Positions 1 to 9,500 of a stretch of 64,000 nucleotides of DNA are shown in pieces. The number at the start of each line of letters is the position of its first letter. The first letter of the stretch is position 1. Source of the DNA: a virus; the IMG/VR virus record IMGVR_UViG_3300037808_000992, positions 1 through 64,000 of that record. The stretch is one strand, 5' to 3'. The translations under genes and the position numbers were made by a program. The notes under the pieces are model-generated. The model had not been told where the DNA came from. It did not search any database and worked only from the letters and a program-made list of their open reading frames with translations.

Positions 1-84
1 ACTAGATATATATCTGGTGGGGGTACCGGGGGTAATGTAGGGGCCAGAAATAAGTATTTGCGTGCGTATGAAGGGGCAAAGTAA
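1..84 (+). CDS. C-terminal end of an upstream gene (partial)
   Basis: Frame 1 is open from the first base to a TAA at 82-84 and encodes the last 27 residues of a protein (ending NKYLRAYEGAK). It is followed after 9 bases by the next gene on the same strand. In many tailed phages the terminase large subunit lies upstream of the portal cluster, so this could be its C-terminus. The 27 residues carry no diagnostic motif, so that is only a positional guess. Confidence 0.5.
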   Translation, partial: TRYISGGGTGGNVGARNKYLRAYEGAK

Positions 85-93
85 GGTATAAAT

Positions 94-333
94 ATGTTGG
101 AGGACGCTGTGAGATCGAGAGATAAAGGTCGTTGGAACCCGTATATTGGCTTAGTAAAGAGTAAATCCGGTGAAGAAGATGAGGAACGAGATCGTTGGCA
201 AGCTTATGTCGAGGAACGAACTCAATCCAAAGACAAATCATTGAGCAAGTCGTGGAGCAACATCAACAGTCTGGTCAAGGGCATCAGTAGACGCCAAACT
301 AAGCGCGACACCTTCATTAAAATCGTAGATTAA
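94..333 (+). CDS. Small charged hypothetical protein
   Basis: A 79-residue, highly charged protein with a run of acidic residues near position 27 and many Lys/Arg. No signal peptide, membrane segment or known motif is visible. It ends with a helical, basic tail. GTAAGG about 9 bases upstream of the ATG is a usable ribosome binding site. It is not recognised. It contains KSLSKS, a small example of the KS-type motif that recurs in the capsid-cluster genes downstream. Function unknown. Confidence 0.6.
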   Translation: MLEDAVRSRDKGRWNPYIGLVKSKSGEEDEERDRWQAYVEERTQSKDKSLSKSWSNINSLVKGISRRQTKRDTFIKIVD

Positions 334-351
334 TCTTCTTCACGGTCTGCT

Positions 352-382
352 GTTTACTTTTTGAGTAAAGTTGTTTACTTTT
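352..382 (+). promoter_or_regulatory. Two 10-bp direct repeats, 21 bp apart, upstream of the 414 gene
   Basis: GTTTACTTTT occurs at 352-361 and again at 373-382, with starts 21 bp apart, about two helical turns. The first copy also forms a weak inverted repeat, TTTACT/AGTAAA. Phased repeats in an AT-rich spacer upstream of a gene can be an operator or activator site. No good -35/-10 pair was found next to them, so regulation is only a suggestion. Confidence 0.3.
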
Positions 383-413
383 CTAAATTAATTAATGTTA
401 GAGGTATTAAATA

Positions 414-686
414 ATGTCCGATCAAGCTAATCATTCCGACCAAGCTAATCATGTGGAGCCCTTATACAAAGCTCTATCTAATTTTATGGGTATAGAACCG
501 GATAATTCGAGTGGTCACTATATTACTACGGCTATTGGGGCTTTGGAGTATAGTTGTGCTGTTGCTCGTCAATGTGGTGTGTCAGAAGAGACTCTGCAGA
601 CCTCTTTGAGTAAAATTTGGAATCGTTTTGAGACAGAAAATGAGGAACAAGCAGATCAAGTTGCGCAGGGGTCCGTTCGGGAGTAA
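414..686 (+). CDS. Small acidic hypothetical protein
   Basis: A 90-residue acidic protein. The N-terminus repeats the peptide SDQANH twice. The rest looks helical (around YITTAIGALEYSCAVARQCGVS and an acidic C-terminal helix). AGAGGT lies about 9 bases before the ATG. Its last codons overlap the possible start of the next ORF in another frame. No family recognised. The amphipathic helices might form a small oligomer, but nothing shows a partner. Confidence 0.6.
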   Translation: MSDQANHSDQANHVEPLYKALSNFMGIEPDNSSGHYITTAIGALEYSCAVARQCGVSEETLQTSLSKIWNRFETENEEQADQVAQGSVRE

Positions 687-894
687 AGACAGGTTTAATT
701 TTCAAAAAGTTTCTCGTGATTTCGGGTGTTCTGAATACGACGACTGTTTGATGTTTGCTTGTCAGGAAAAGTGGAAAGTATTTACCTGCTCTGGATGTAC
801 TGAAGCCCTAGATTTAATCGAAGTATCCGATGATTGCGATACATCTATTGTATTTAGGCTTATCGAGGCAATCTCTCCTAGAAAGAGATGTTGA
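640..894 (+). CDS. Cys-containing small hypothetical protein
   Basis: This ORF follows and overlaps the previous gene in a different frame. An ATG at 640 gives 84 residues. A TTG at 628 is also possible, and the true start may lie further inside. The middle carries several Cys (C-x5-C, C-x(n)-C-S-G-C, then a DDCD motif), so metal binding is possible. No strong ribosome binding site identifies the start. The C-terminal half looks like genuine folded protein, while the overlapping N-terminal 20 residues do not. Confidence 0.45.
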   Translation: MRNKQIKLRRGPFGSKDRFNFQKVSRDFGCSEYDDCLMFACQEKWKVFTCSGCTEALDLIEVSDDCDTSIVFRLIEAISPRKRC

Positions 895-992
895 GTGGGT
901 TAAAAACAGTCTTTTTATAGATGATTGACTTGTTTTTGATTTTGCACGAAACTTCAAATTGGACTTTTGTGCGGAGCTAAGCTTTGGGTTGA

Positions 993-1109
993 TGCAAAAT
1001 CAGGTGTCCACGGTGTGGGCATTGGATGAAGAAGCTTTGGAATCCTAAAGATTCTAAAACAACCTGGGCCTGCTCTAATAGAACGTGTAAAGAACGTTTA
1101 GAGAGGTAA
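993..1109 (+). pseudogene. Zinc-ribbon reading frame lacking a start codon
   Basis: A frame open from 993 to the TAA at 1107-1109 encodes CPRCGHW, about 16 residues, then WACSNRTC and a basic tail. This is a clear four-Cys zinc ribbon. The frame is closed by TGA at 990-992 and has no ATG, GTG or TTG before the first Cys pair; the first Met (1026) would lose that pair. An ATG at 992 lies in a neighbouring frame that is itself open from 929 and ends at 1040. One frameshift near 996-1004 would join the two. It is therefore either a frameshifted small gene, a recoded one, or a sequence error. The surrounding 895-1115 holds no other supported gene, only a 19-codon ORF at 921-980. Confidence 0.35.
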
Positions 1110-1115
1110 AGAAGA

Positions 1116-1847
1116 ATGTCTATTGTAGCAGATCAAGCGGATAAGCGTATACGTCAGAAAGAATCACGACGATTTAAAGGTCGTAAGATTTCTCATTCCG
1201 AAATTGTACGGAGTAGAGGGGATCGTAATGCGCGTACTTTGTTAGCTTATGATCCTAAAAAGGTAGTAAGTGTAGACGGCGGTAAGGCGTCTGTTATTGC
1301 TGAGAATCCTGCATATCGTGTGTATGTGTTGTTTGTGGCTCCTCAATCTTCAACAGGTTTGAAGGAAACAACAGCAGGGCACCAGACGGTTATCGTTAAT
1401 TCAGGGATCTTGTTTTATCAACTTCGTGGAAAGAAGCGTTCAGCGAACGGTCAATTGTCTCCGGGTCAGTTTTTAGAGATTTCTAAAGGCGATGCTGTAG
1501 CGATTAGCTCAAACTCGAACAGTGTCGAGTGCATGATCATTGAAAGCTATGACCACAAAGATAAAAAGCTCTCCGAAGCCATCAGTAATGAGACTGGTAT
1601 GGAGCAGTTTATAGCTGCTCATAATCCCGGCACGGAAATTCGCAATTTAAAGAAGCGTCGTCGCAAGACAGCGGAAGAGCGTGAGGCTTACGGTAAGCAG
1701 TTGCAGCAAGCACAAGGCGTACTCCCTCCTGGAGACCGAACTGCGCTCCAGAAAAACATTGCCCGAGGTGTGCAAGACACTGTAAATATGGGTGCAGCCG
1801 TTATGGGTACTAACCCCCAACCTATTGGGGAAGATATCGGAGAGTAA
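1116..1847 (+). CDS. Cupin-like hypothetical protein
   Basis: A 243-residue protein with a good AGAGG-type ribosome binding site about 10 bases upstream. The first 60 residues and the last 70 are Arg/Lys-rich. The middle (about residues 50-150) alternates short beta strands and glycines (GHQTVIVNSGILFYQL, then SPGQFLEISKGDAVAISS), a pattern like a single cupin barrel. The metal-binding His set of classical cupins is not conserved, so an enzyme is unlikely. It could be a small structural or binding domain. It stands directly before the Lys-rich gene and the polyvalent gene, suggesting a role connected with the virion. Confidence 0.55.
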   Translation: MSIVADQADKRIRQKESRRFKGRKISHSEIVRSRGDRNARTLLAYDPKKVVSVDGGKASVIAENPAYRVYVLFVAPQSSTGLKETTAGHQTVIVNSGILFYQLRGKKRSANGQLSPGQFLEISKGDAVAISSNSNSVECMIIESYDHKDKKLSEAISNETGMEQFIAAHNPGTEIRNLKKRRRKTAEEREAYGKQLQQAQGVLPPGDRTALQKNIARGVQDTVNMGAAVMGTNPQPIGEDIGE

Positions 1848-1850
1848 TTC

Positions 1851-1940
1851 ATGCCTTTACAAGAGGGCTCCAGCGACAAGGTAATTTCGGAAAATATCCG
1901 TCGTTGTGTGGATGAAGGGAAACGTTCCCATGATCAATGA
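1851..1940 (+). CDS. 29-residue MPL-peptide ORF, stop-separated from the next gene
   Basis: ATG at 1851 to TGA at 1938-1940 encodes MPLQEGSSDKVISENIRRC and about 10 more residues. This matches the start of a small conserved phage peptide of the form MPLxxGSSxxxxSxNI...GKxxxQAxAIAxSxAGxS. The missing second half (MAIAYSKAGRSR) begins at the very next codon, in the same frame, as the start of the next gene. The TGA falls where the family usually has Ala or Ser, and TCA to TGA is a single-base change. The simplest reading is one ancestral gene from 1851 to 3497 interrupted by this stop. A 5-bp hairpin (GGGAA/TTCCC, 1917-1929) lies just before the stop. Confidence 0.55.
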   Translation: MPLQEGSSDKVISENIRRCVDEGKRSHDQ

Positions 1941-3497
1941 ATGGCTATCGCTTACTCAAAGGCTGGTCGTAGTCGAGTGGAGAAATCTATGTTTAAGTCA
2001 GTAGAAGAGTCTTTGAGTAAGGGACCACCCGTTGAGAAAATTAAGATGAAAAGAAGCGGAAAAGCCGCGCAGGTTATTGACAAACGGCAGGGAAAGGATC
2101 CGTGGGGTGGTAAGTTTGGTGTTGCTGTACAGGCGGTAGATGCTGCGGCAAAAAATCTAAAGACTCTCAAAACCCCTGTGTCAGTCAGAGAACCCACCCC
2201 CGTCGTTAGACGAGAGCGGCGTAAATTGGTGACCGGGCTAGAGGGTGCGCCGGTTTTGCCAAAAAGTGATCCAGCCAAGGTCTTACCCAAAAATATTTCA
2301 AAAACATCGTTGGAATCGGCATCGAAATTTAAAGCTACTCCTTTTGTTAATAAGCAGGCCGCGAAGACGTATAAAGGGCTAAGGGCTGATCCCAATAATA
2401 AGGTTCTGACTGATATGGAACTTAAAACAATAGCTAATGATGAATACGGGGTTAAGAAATCTATGTTTAAGTCAGTTGAAAATTCTATGTTTAAAGGTGT
2501 TCTCTCTACTGAAGATCGGGAAGACCTAAAAGAAAAGCAGTTTGCGCTTCCCAAGAAGGCCGAAGACAAAGAAGAGAAAGCGGAATCGGGCAACTACCCC
2601 ATCCCAGATCTATCTCACGCACGCAACGCATTGGCTATGGTAGCCCAACACGGCACTCCTGCTGAACAAGCTCAGGTTCGGGCTGCTGTGCATAAGAAAT
2701 ACCCTGAATTGGACAACCAAACAGACGAGGAGTCTAAAATGGACAAGTCATTACCTAGTACTGTAGACCCTGCGCGAGCCGCAGCGATTAATGAACCTAT
2801 TATCTCTCGCGGAAACACTACCCGCAGACAAGTCGCCGAGCACATGGCTAAGTCGTTTAATACGGGCGCACCTGTATTTGTAGAGGAACCATTTAATGGT
2901 CGATTACGTAAAGGTGTAGTTATTCCTAAAGGTCAGGGTGTAAAAGAGGCAGCAGCACAGGTTGCGAGCGAAAAAAAAGGGCGCGTTGATTCGAGTGGTA
3001 GTAAGGCCGACTTGAAGGCTGCTATACAAGCTTCTGGCCAACCCGCAACCAGTAAACAGGAGAATCTATTAACTAAGCTGAAGCCTGTACAATCAAGAAC
3101 GTTTAAGACGGTCGCCCCCCAACAACCTGGAGTCCAGGCACCTATAGTTGGGCAATCTTCTCCTGCGCGGGATGAAATGATTGCTTCTATGAAAGCCGCT
3201 CCTTCTAATACTCAAGTAGCTACCTTTATAAAGAAGATGGGCGGTTACGGGGGGCAGCTTAGTGGTGAGGCGGGTGCTAATCAAACGGTAAAGTTTGGAC
3301 GTAGCAGTGCGCAGAAGGAATTTAATAACTTTACTGATGCCCAGAAAAATCAAGTGTGGGCTGCGTTTAAGCGCGGCGTCAAAAGAACTCGCCCCTCCGC
3401 CACAGCTAAGAGCCCTGTAGTTCAGAAGTTGAGAGAGGGTTTGGGTTTGGGACAACCGAAACAAGTTGCTCCTGGTAAAGAAGTAAAACCTCGATAG
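1941..3497 (+). CDS. Lys-rich putative internal virion protein with DUF6582-like segment
   Basis: 518 residues, rich in Lys, Ala and Pro and mostly low complexity. It opens with MAIAYSKAGRSR, the second half of a conserved peptide whose first half is upstream of the TGA. SMFKSVE occurs twice (about residues 17 and 175), encoded by an exact 20-nt repeat at 1983-2002 and 2457-2476. Residues about 216-253 (YPIPDLSHARNALAMVAQHG...) match a motif I know from phage structural proteins (DUF6582-like). The ATG follows the TGA directly with no ribosome binding site close by, implying reinitiation or readthrough. Its position before the polyvalent and portal genes, and its KS motifs, fit an internal head protein; the exact role is unknown. 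Confidence 0.65.
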   Translation: MAIAYSKAGRSRVEKSMFKSVEESLSKGPPVEKIKMKRSGKAAQVIDKRQGKDPWGGKFGVAVQAVDAAAKNLKTLKTPVSVREPTPVVRRERRKLVTGLEGAPVLPKSDPAKVLPKNISKTSLESASKFKATPFVNKQAAKTYKGLRADPNNKVLTDMELKTIANDEYGVKKSMFKSVENSMFKGVLSTEDREDLKEKQFALPKKAEDKEEKAESGNYPIPDLSHARNALAMVAQHGTPAEQAQVRAAVHKKYPELDNQTDEESKMDKSLPSTVDPARAAAINEPIISRGNTTRRQVAEHMAKSFNTGAPVFVEEPFNGRLRKGVVIPKGQGVKEAAAQVASEKKGRVDSSGSKADLKAAIQASGQPATSKQENLLTKLKPVQSRTFKTVAPQQPGVQAPIVGQSSPARDEMIASMKAAPSNTQVATFIKKMGGYGGQLSGEAGANQTVKFGRSSAQKEFNNFTDAQKNQVWAAFKRGVKRTRPSATAKSPVVQKLREGLGLGQPKQVAPGKEVKPR

Positions 3498-3514
3498 GTA
3501 AGTCATGAGGTATT

Positions 3515-6500
3515 ATGGTTTACTTAAAAGACAGTTTATTTAAGGCGGTAGCCTCTGTTAAACCGCCAGTATCTATTCCACCACCTAAGGTTGAGGATGA
3601 TGAGGCTACCTCTGAAGTTGCCTCTCAAAAGACCCCTAATGTAGCTAAAAATCCTAAGGGTACGGATGGTCCTGCTGCGCGGGGCGGTCAAGTTGCAGGT
3701 ATTGCTAAACGTGGATTGGTTTATCAGTCAGAGAAGCAACGTCGTAATCCGACGTTTCCCACGGTTAATGTTCCTAAGCCTAAAAATACCCAAGTTTCTT
3801 TTAAGGTTAAAGATGTTAAGCCTGTAGCTCCTCTCAAACCCCCTCAACCACTTAAACCCCCTCAACCTTTTGAGTCACTCAAGGCGTCTATGCGCCATTA
3901 TTTGGATTTAGAAAAAGCGGAGAAGGGGTGGAATCCTACAGTTGTTACGCCAGGAAAAGAATTTACTGCAGGGGCTTCAGAAGTGGGCAATCAACCAAAG
4001 GGTCCTAACCCTAGTTTGAGCATGGGACCTACTCCTCAAGAGTTAGCGAGGAAAGAGGCTCAAGTAACTGCTACTCCAGAAGTAAAAACAGACTCTATTG
4101 AAGATGAAGGGCCTGTTGCCAAACCAATAGCGGTACAGCAAGGACCCACATCAACGCCTGAAGCAGGACCTACAGCGGCAGGACCTACAGCAGCAGGACC
4201 TACAGCAGCACCTGAAGCAGAACAGACACCACCAGCAACCAAACCAGTGTCAGCAGAGCAGACATCAGCACAGGCACCAGCAGAGCAGACATCAGCACAG
4301 GCACCAGCAGCGCCGCCAGTACCGAAGATGGTTGAGACGCCCACAGTACCAGGACAAGAGGTAAAGACGGTCAATCGTCCGTGTAGTCAAGGAACTACGG
4401 GCGGTACTTACGTTACAAAGACACCCACTGCGAATGGTTGTGCTTATATCTACAACCACCCCGAGAAGATGTCTCTTAGAGATTCAATGACGGGTAATGT
4501 TCTGCATGAGTGGGATCATAAAGATGTTCAAAATAACCAATTGGTTGTTCCCCCTAATATTGCTGAGCAACATGGGATTGACAAAGAAGCAGCTACATTG
4601 CCTCTTCGTCAAAATTGGAAAGAGCACCAACAAACAAATGTTAAATCTTCTGAGTTTGGTGAAAAGCATTTTGATAAAGATCACACTGAGGCTGTTAATC
4701 AGTGGAAGTCTGCTATAGCAAAGTTTAAAAGCAACCCTCATCACTATCACGAGGGTGGTGACGATCATGTAATTACGCAGGTGGGTCATCACGGAGCTTC
4801 TCTTTTAAATGAGCACCATGGTTCTAAATCGAAAGGGCTGGACGCATTACTTGCCGAGCATGAGCAGAAGCAAGCTAGAGTTAAAAAAGATGGGAACTTA
4901 GGTCCTGTTTACGAACAGATTAGATCTGGACAAGGGGCTGTTACTTTAGGCGGTTCCCATTCTGAGTTCCATCCTGATGCAATTAATCATATCCTCGCAC
5001 ATCCCCACGATCACTCCTTTGATGTAAGCAAGACGCCAGAGGGTCATATGACCGTCACCCTTCACGGGTACAGAGATCATGGAGATAAGCAGTGGCACGG
5101 TCGTTTAAACTCTCACGAAGCGGTTAGTCGGGTTGGGGGTCATGAGGCAGCAGCCGAACACCTCAGTAAGTATAACGATGCTCACCAAGCATTTTTTGAT
5201 GAGATTAAAGGTCGTCAAGAGCCTGTAGAGATCACCAACGAGAAGATTGTAAAACACATCACTAATAATGGTGATAAGTTTAATTTTGAGTTTATCCCCC
5301 ACGAGACGGACAAAGGGCAGGTTAAAGGGGTTCGTCTATTAGGTGTCAAACACCCCCATGCTTCGGATGAGGCGGGTGAGGGAGAGTGGGCTGGCGCTAA
5401 GCCTCCTAAAGGTGAGCGAACATTCTTACCTGCTAAAATTACTGAAGTAGAGACTAAGACAGATGTAACTGGCGCTGCGCCAGTACCGGGTGCTCCTATT
5501 AAGAAAACCCCTACACCTCCTGATTTAGGGGGTATAGAGAAGCTACCTCCAGATTTAAAAGAGGTGTTCAGGCCATTACCTCCTCAATCTACAGATCGGC
5601 AGAAGTTTGAGAAGTTAAAGCAGTGGGCTTTGGAGATGACGAAGCCAGAGCATCGACATGCTTCGGGCGGTTTGTTTAATGTGGGCGCTGCGTTAGCGTC
5701 TAAAGACATCGCAACAGCGGTTAGAGGTTTGTACAACACTGCGGCTCAAGGGATCCCCACAGTTGCGAATAACATACATGGCTCACTAGAGCGTGGTGAG
5801 AGGCGTGCGGCTCTTGAAGCCGAGCACAAGGTTTCTGAGAAAGACAAACATAAAACCAATCAATACCTTAGTGGTGAAAACTTTGGGCACTCAGATGTTC
5901 CAAAGACTGTAGGCACAACCAGTCACTGGTCTCCTAAACAACATACGCAATTTCATGCAGACTATGAAGCTCTCAGCAATGCGTATAAAGAGGACACTGA
6001 ACTCCCGAGTCATATAAAAGATCTGGTGTACGGTCACGTTTATGATCAGACCTTGCGTAAACATCGGATGACCGCTGATGTTGGAAGCGGTATCTACCAC
6101 AAGCAAACCACTCCTGCGCCTGAAGACATGGATGTGATGGATCACACCCTTAATGTAGTGGCTCACGATGCAGCACATCCTGATGAGGTAAAGAAGATAA
6201 AACAAAATATGCGTAAGTGGTCTAAAGAGACCCTTTATGAGTTTGGAGACGTACTAAGGCAGGCTCATGGGTTTGAAGACCCCCAAGACCGATACGACAT
6301 TATGATGTTGGCCCATCATAAAGGGAACACGCTGACGGGATTAGAGAATAAGACCCGTGCGATCTTTAATCGCACCCACGGCAAAGAAGTGGGTCAGATA
6401 AGCGCCAGAGATAAGTATACCGGTCCTAAGCTTTCCACCGCAGACCAACAGTGGAAGGACTACATGAAGGAAGTAGGTGCGGTAACCAAAGATTATGGGC

Positions 6501-9500
6501 GCACTCTCAAGGGCTATGAGAAGCAGATTGCGGCGTATGAAAAGAAGTACGAACACCATAAGAACAAATCGACGAAACATGATGCTGATGCTGCTGATAG
6601 GGGTAGGGAAACAGCAGTAGCCCCTGAATTACCTGCTAAAGCTCCCACAGAAGAAGCAGAAGCTACTCAAGCTGAAAAGTTATTAGGCGAGAAGAGAGAA
6701 GCTGCGGCTAAGAAGGAAACACCCTGGTGGCACAGCGAAGATGTTAACGAGAGTAGGACGTTTAAGCATGGAGTTCACCCTGATCAGAATGTAGGTAAGG
6801 TTATTGTTGATGATGTAACCGGCCAAAGGGGAGTCGTTGTCAGTGTTCACCCCGGTGATGATCAGACAAAGCCGCAGTACGGAATTAAGTTTATTAATGC
6901 CAATGCGCCCATACCGAAGACTAAAGAAGAGTTTCTTAAGTTAGAAGAGTCTGGAGATCACGTTACTACTGATCACCGTGATATTGATCGAGTTCATCTG
7001 AGTCACCAAGCGGGTACAGCAGCAACACCCTCTACAAATTCTGGAGTAGGTACCCATTGGAACTGGTCTAAGGTAGCGGCAGAGCATGTACCAGATGAGG
7101 CGAGATTTGCTAAGTATTCAGCAGAGTTAGGCAAGATTAAAAAAGAATTAAATATTGATCAGCCGCCTACTAAAGAGGAGATGGACCAGAAAGTTAAGGG
7201 TATGTCTTTGCATGAAAAGATAGAGGCGCGTAAGAGGGACGAGCTTAAAGGTGAACATAAAAAGAGTGTTGATAAACATTTTAAAGATAAGTCTGACAAA
7301 CAACTATCTGGCGAGTTCGAGGTTAAAGGTAATCCCAAATACAATGTAGGAACCGGGATTAGGCGTACAGACGGTACTTCGTTTATGATTAAACATTACG
7401 AAGGCCCAAACTCAGAACACCCCAATCGAAGTGAGTATATCACTGAAGAATTAGATGAAAATGGGAAGCTAGTTGAGGGTAAGATTTCTGCTTTAGAGCT
7501 TACTAAGCGTACTACTGGGGAGTCTAGGTGGAACGCTAGAAAACCAACGTGGCACCCTAGTTACTATGAAGATTTAAACACAAATCCAGATGCAAAATCT
7601 CGTTTTGAGAAAGATAGAGATTTAGAAGTTGCAGCACGGACTAGTAAGAAAGCTAAAGATGACACTCCGCTACCTACAAATCCTGAGGAATTAACCGAAG
7701 AGCATTTGACGCATCGTCCGAGAGCCCGTGTATCGTTTGATTTAGTAACTGAGGATTTACCCCACTCTAAAGAGATTGCGCACGGGATCTTTGGAGAGCA
7801 TGTACAGAATCTTAAAGATAAGGGAGTTCTCAAAGAAGAGTGGAGCATTCCTTTAGGCTACTCACATGGTGATGTAGATACGATGCCACAGCGATGGGCG
7901 CATTGGATTGCTCAAGTTGATGAGGCGGATAAAAATTATCTCGATGAAGAAGACCATGCGAGGTTCCACACAGCGCAGCAGGTATTTACAGAGCGTAAGA
8001 AAAAGTTACTAGATGAATACCGAGATACAATTAAGGCTGCGGCAGACTCTGGAGATGATAAGGCGTTAAAGAATAACCTCAATGCCTTTAGAGCCCGGTT
8101 GGTATTTGGAGAAGGTGGTTATCAAGATTTTGCAAATGTACTTAGAGGGTTAAAGACTAAAGTTAGAGACCGTAAGTACCAAGATAATCTTCCTTATAAT
8201 GATCCTTATGTAACTGCTGACGGCAGTGGTGCTGCTAAAGAGCTTACGAAGCTTAGACAGGATGCCCCTGAAGGTGTGGACACTAGCAAGCGCAGCATGA
8301 AAGCTAGTCTTGAGCTTGTGGAAGATTTGAAGGGCAAAGATGTAAGCATTACCGAAGATATTAAGGTTGAAGAGCCAGCAGACGTTGCCATGGCGGCAAA
8401 AGGACCTGGTAAAGAAAAAGCACCTACAGGTACAGAAGAAGCTCCTGTTGAGATGTCTAGATCTACTAAACGTAGGATTACGCAGGTTGGTAAGGATATA
8501 CAAACCCAATCTAGAGTTATTGAAAAGAAGCGAAAATCTTCTTTATACGACAACTTTAAAGCTGACATCGAAGCGCACCCCGATCACTTTAATGCTGAAG
8601 TAACAGATGACTCCATTACGATTCACGGTGTTAAAAACCATAAGACAGGTGAGTGGCATGGCCAGGAGTCTGTTGTTACCAAAGAGACGCCTGCTGCTGA
8701 AAGTGGGGATTTATCAGGCGGTATAAAAATTGAAGGCTCTGATAAAACCTATCGAATTACACCGGATGGCGTGGTTGAGTGGTTTACACCTAAGAACGAG
8801 TGGAGTTCGGTTAAAAATCTATCCATAAAAGATAAGGTTAAAGAGGCAGCAGGCGGCATTACGCCTAAGGTTAAGACCATCCCTTCTTCTGAACCAGAGT
8901 CTGAAGAATCTGACGATTATCGGGTGCAACATCAGCCAGCAGAAGATGGAGCGAGTGGTCACGAGATCGGAACCACAGATCATTTTCCAAAAGATATTCT
9001 TCAACACCCGGAGTTGTACACTACTCCGCTGGAACTTAGTGAAGTTAAAAAGTTTTGGCCTAAGATTGTAGCAGGGTCAGGTGATCCAGATGCAAAGATT
9101 ACTATTTATCGAGCAATGCCAAAGTCAGCGGGGAGTATCCTTGAAACTGGTAATTGGGTTACGCCGTCCAAGGCTTACGCTGAGCAACATGCCTACGGGG
9201 AAAAAGATTGGCATATCGTAGCCCACGAAGTTCCGCTTAAAGATATACGGTGGGATGGTAATAGCCTTATGGAGTGGGGCTACTTTGGCGCTGATAAAAC
9301 TAAGAAGGGTCCTGAATCTCAGTTTGCAAAGCATGGTAGGTATCTTTACCCAGTAGATGCTGAGGGGAATCCTGACACTGCAGAGAGTTCCGTACACAAG
9401 GTAGAGATTAATGGAGAACCTCGTTATATAACCCATGTCTTTGATGAACATTTAAATAGTAAGATATTTTATGAGTATAAAAAGGGTGCCGCTGACCCCC

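Noticed and set aside
2-333. A TATAAATA-like sequence at about 87-94 resembling a T4 late promoter, also seen as TATAAATG at 25381 and near 46489
   Set aside because: At 94 it overlaps the start codon of a gene, and at 46489 it lies inside an AT-rich junction, so it cannot act as that gene's promoter. Chance occurrence in AT-rich sequence is enough.
1938-1940. Genetic-code change with TGA read as Trp
   Set aside because: Several other genes end in TGA within normal overlaps (35570-35572, 37268-37270, 38080-38082), so TGA is an ordinary stop here.
1952-2593. 213-residue ORF on the minus strand
   Set aside because: It is the antisense shadow of the Lys-rich gene at 1941-3497 and has no ribosome binding site or recognisable protein features.
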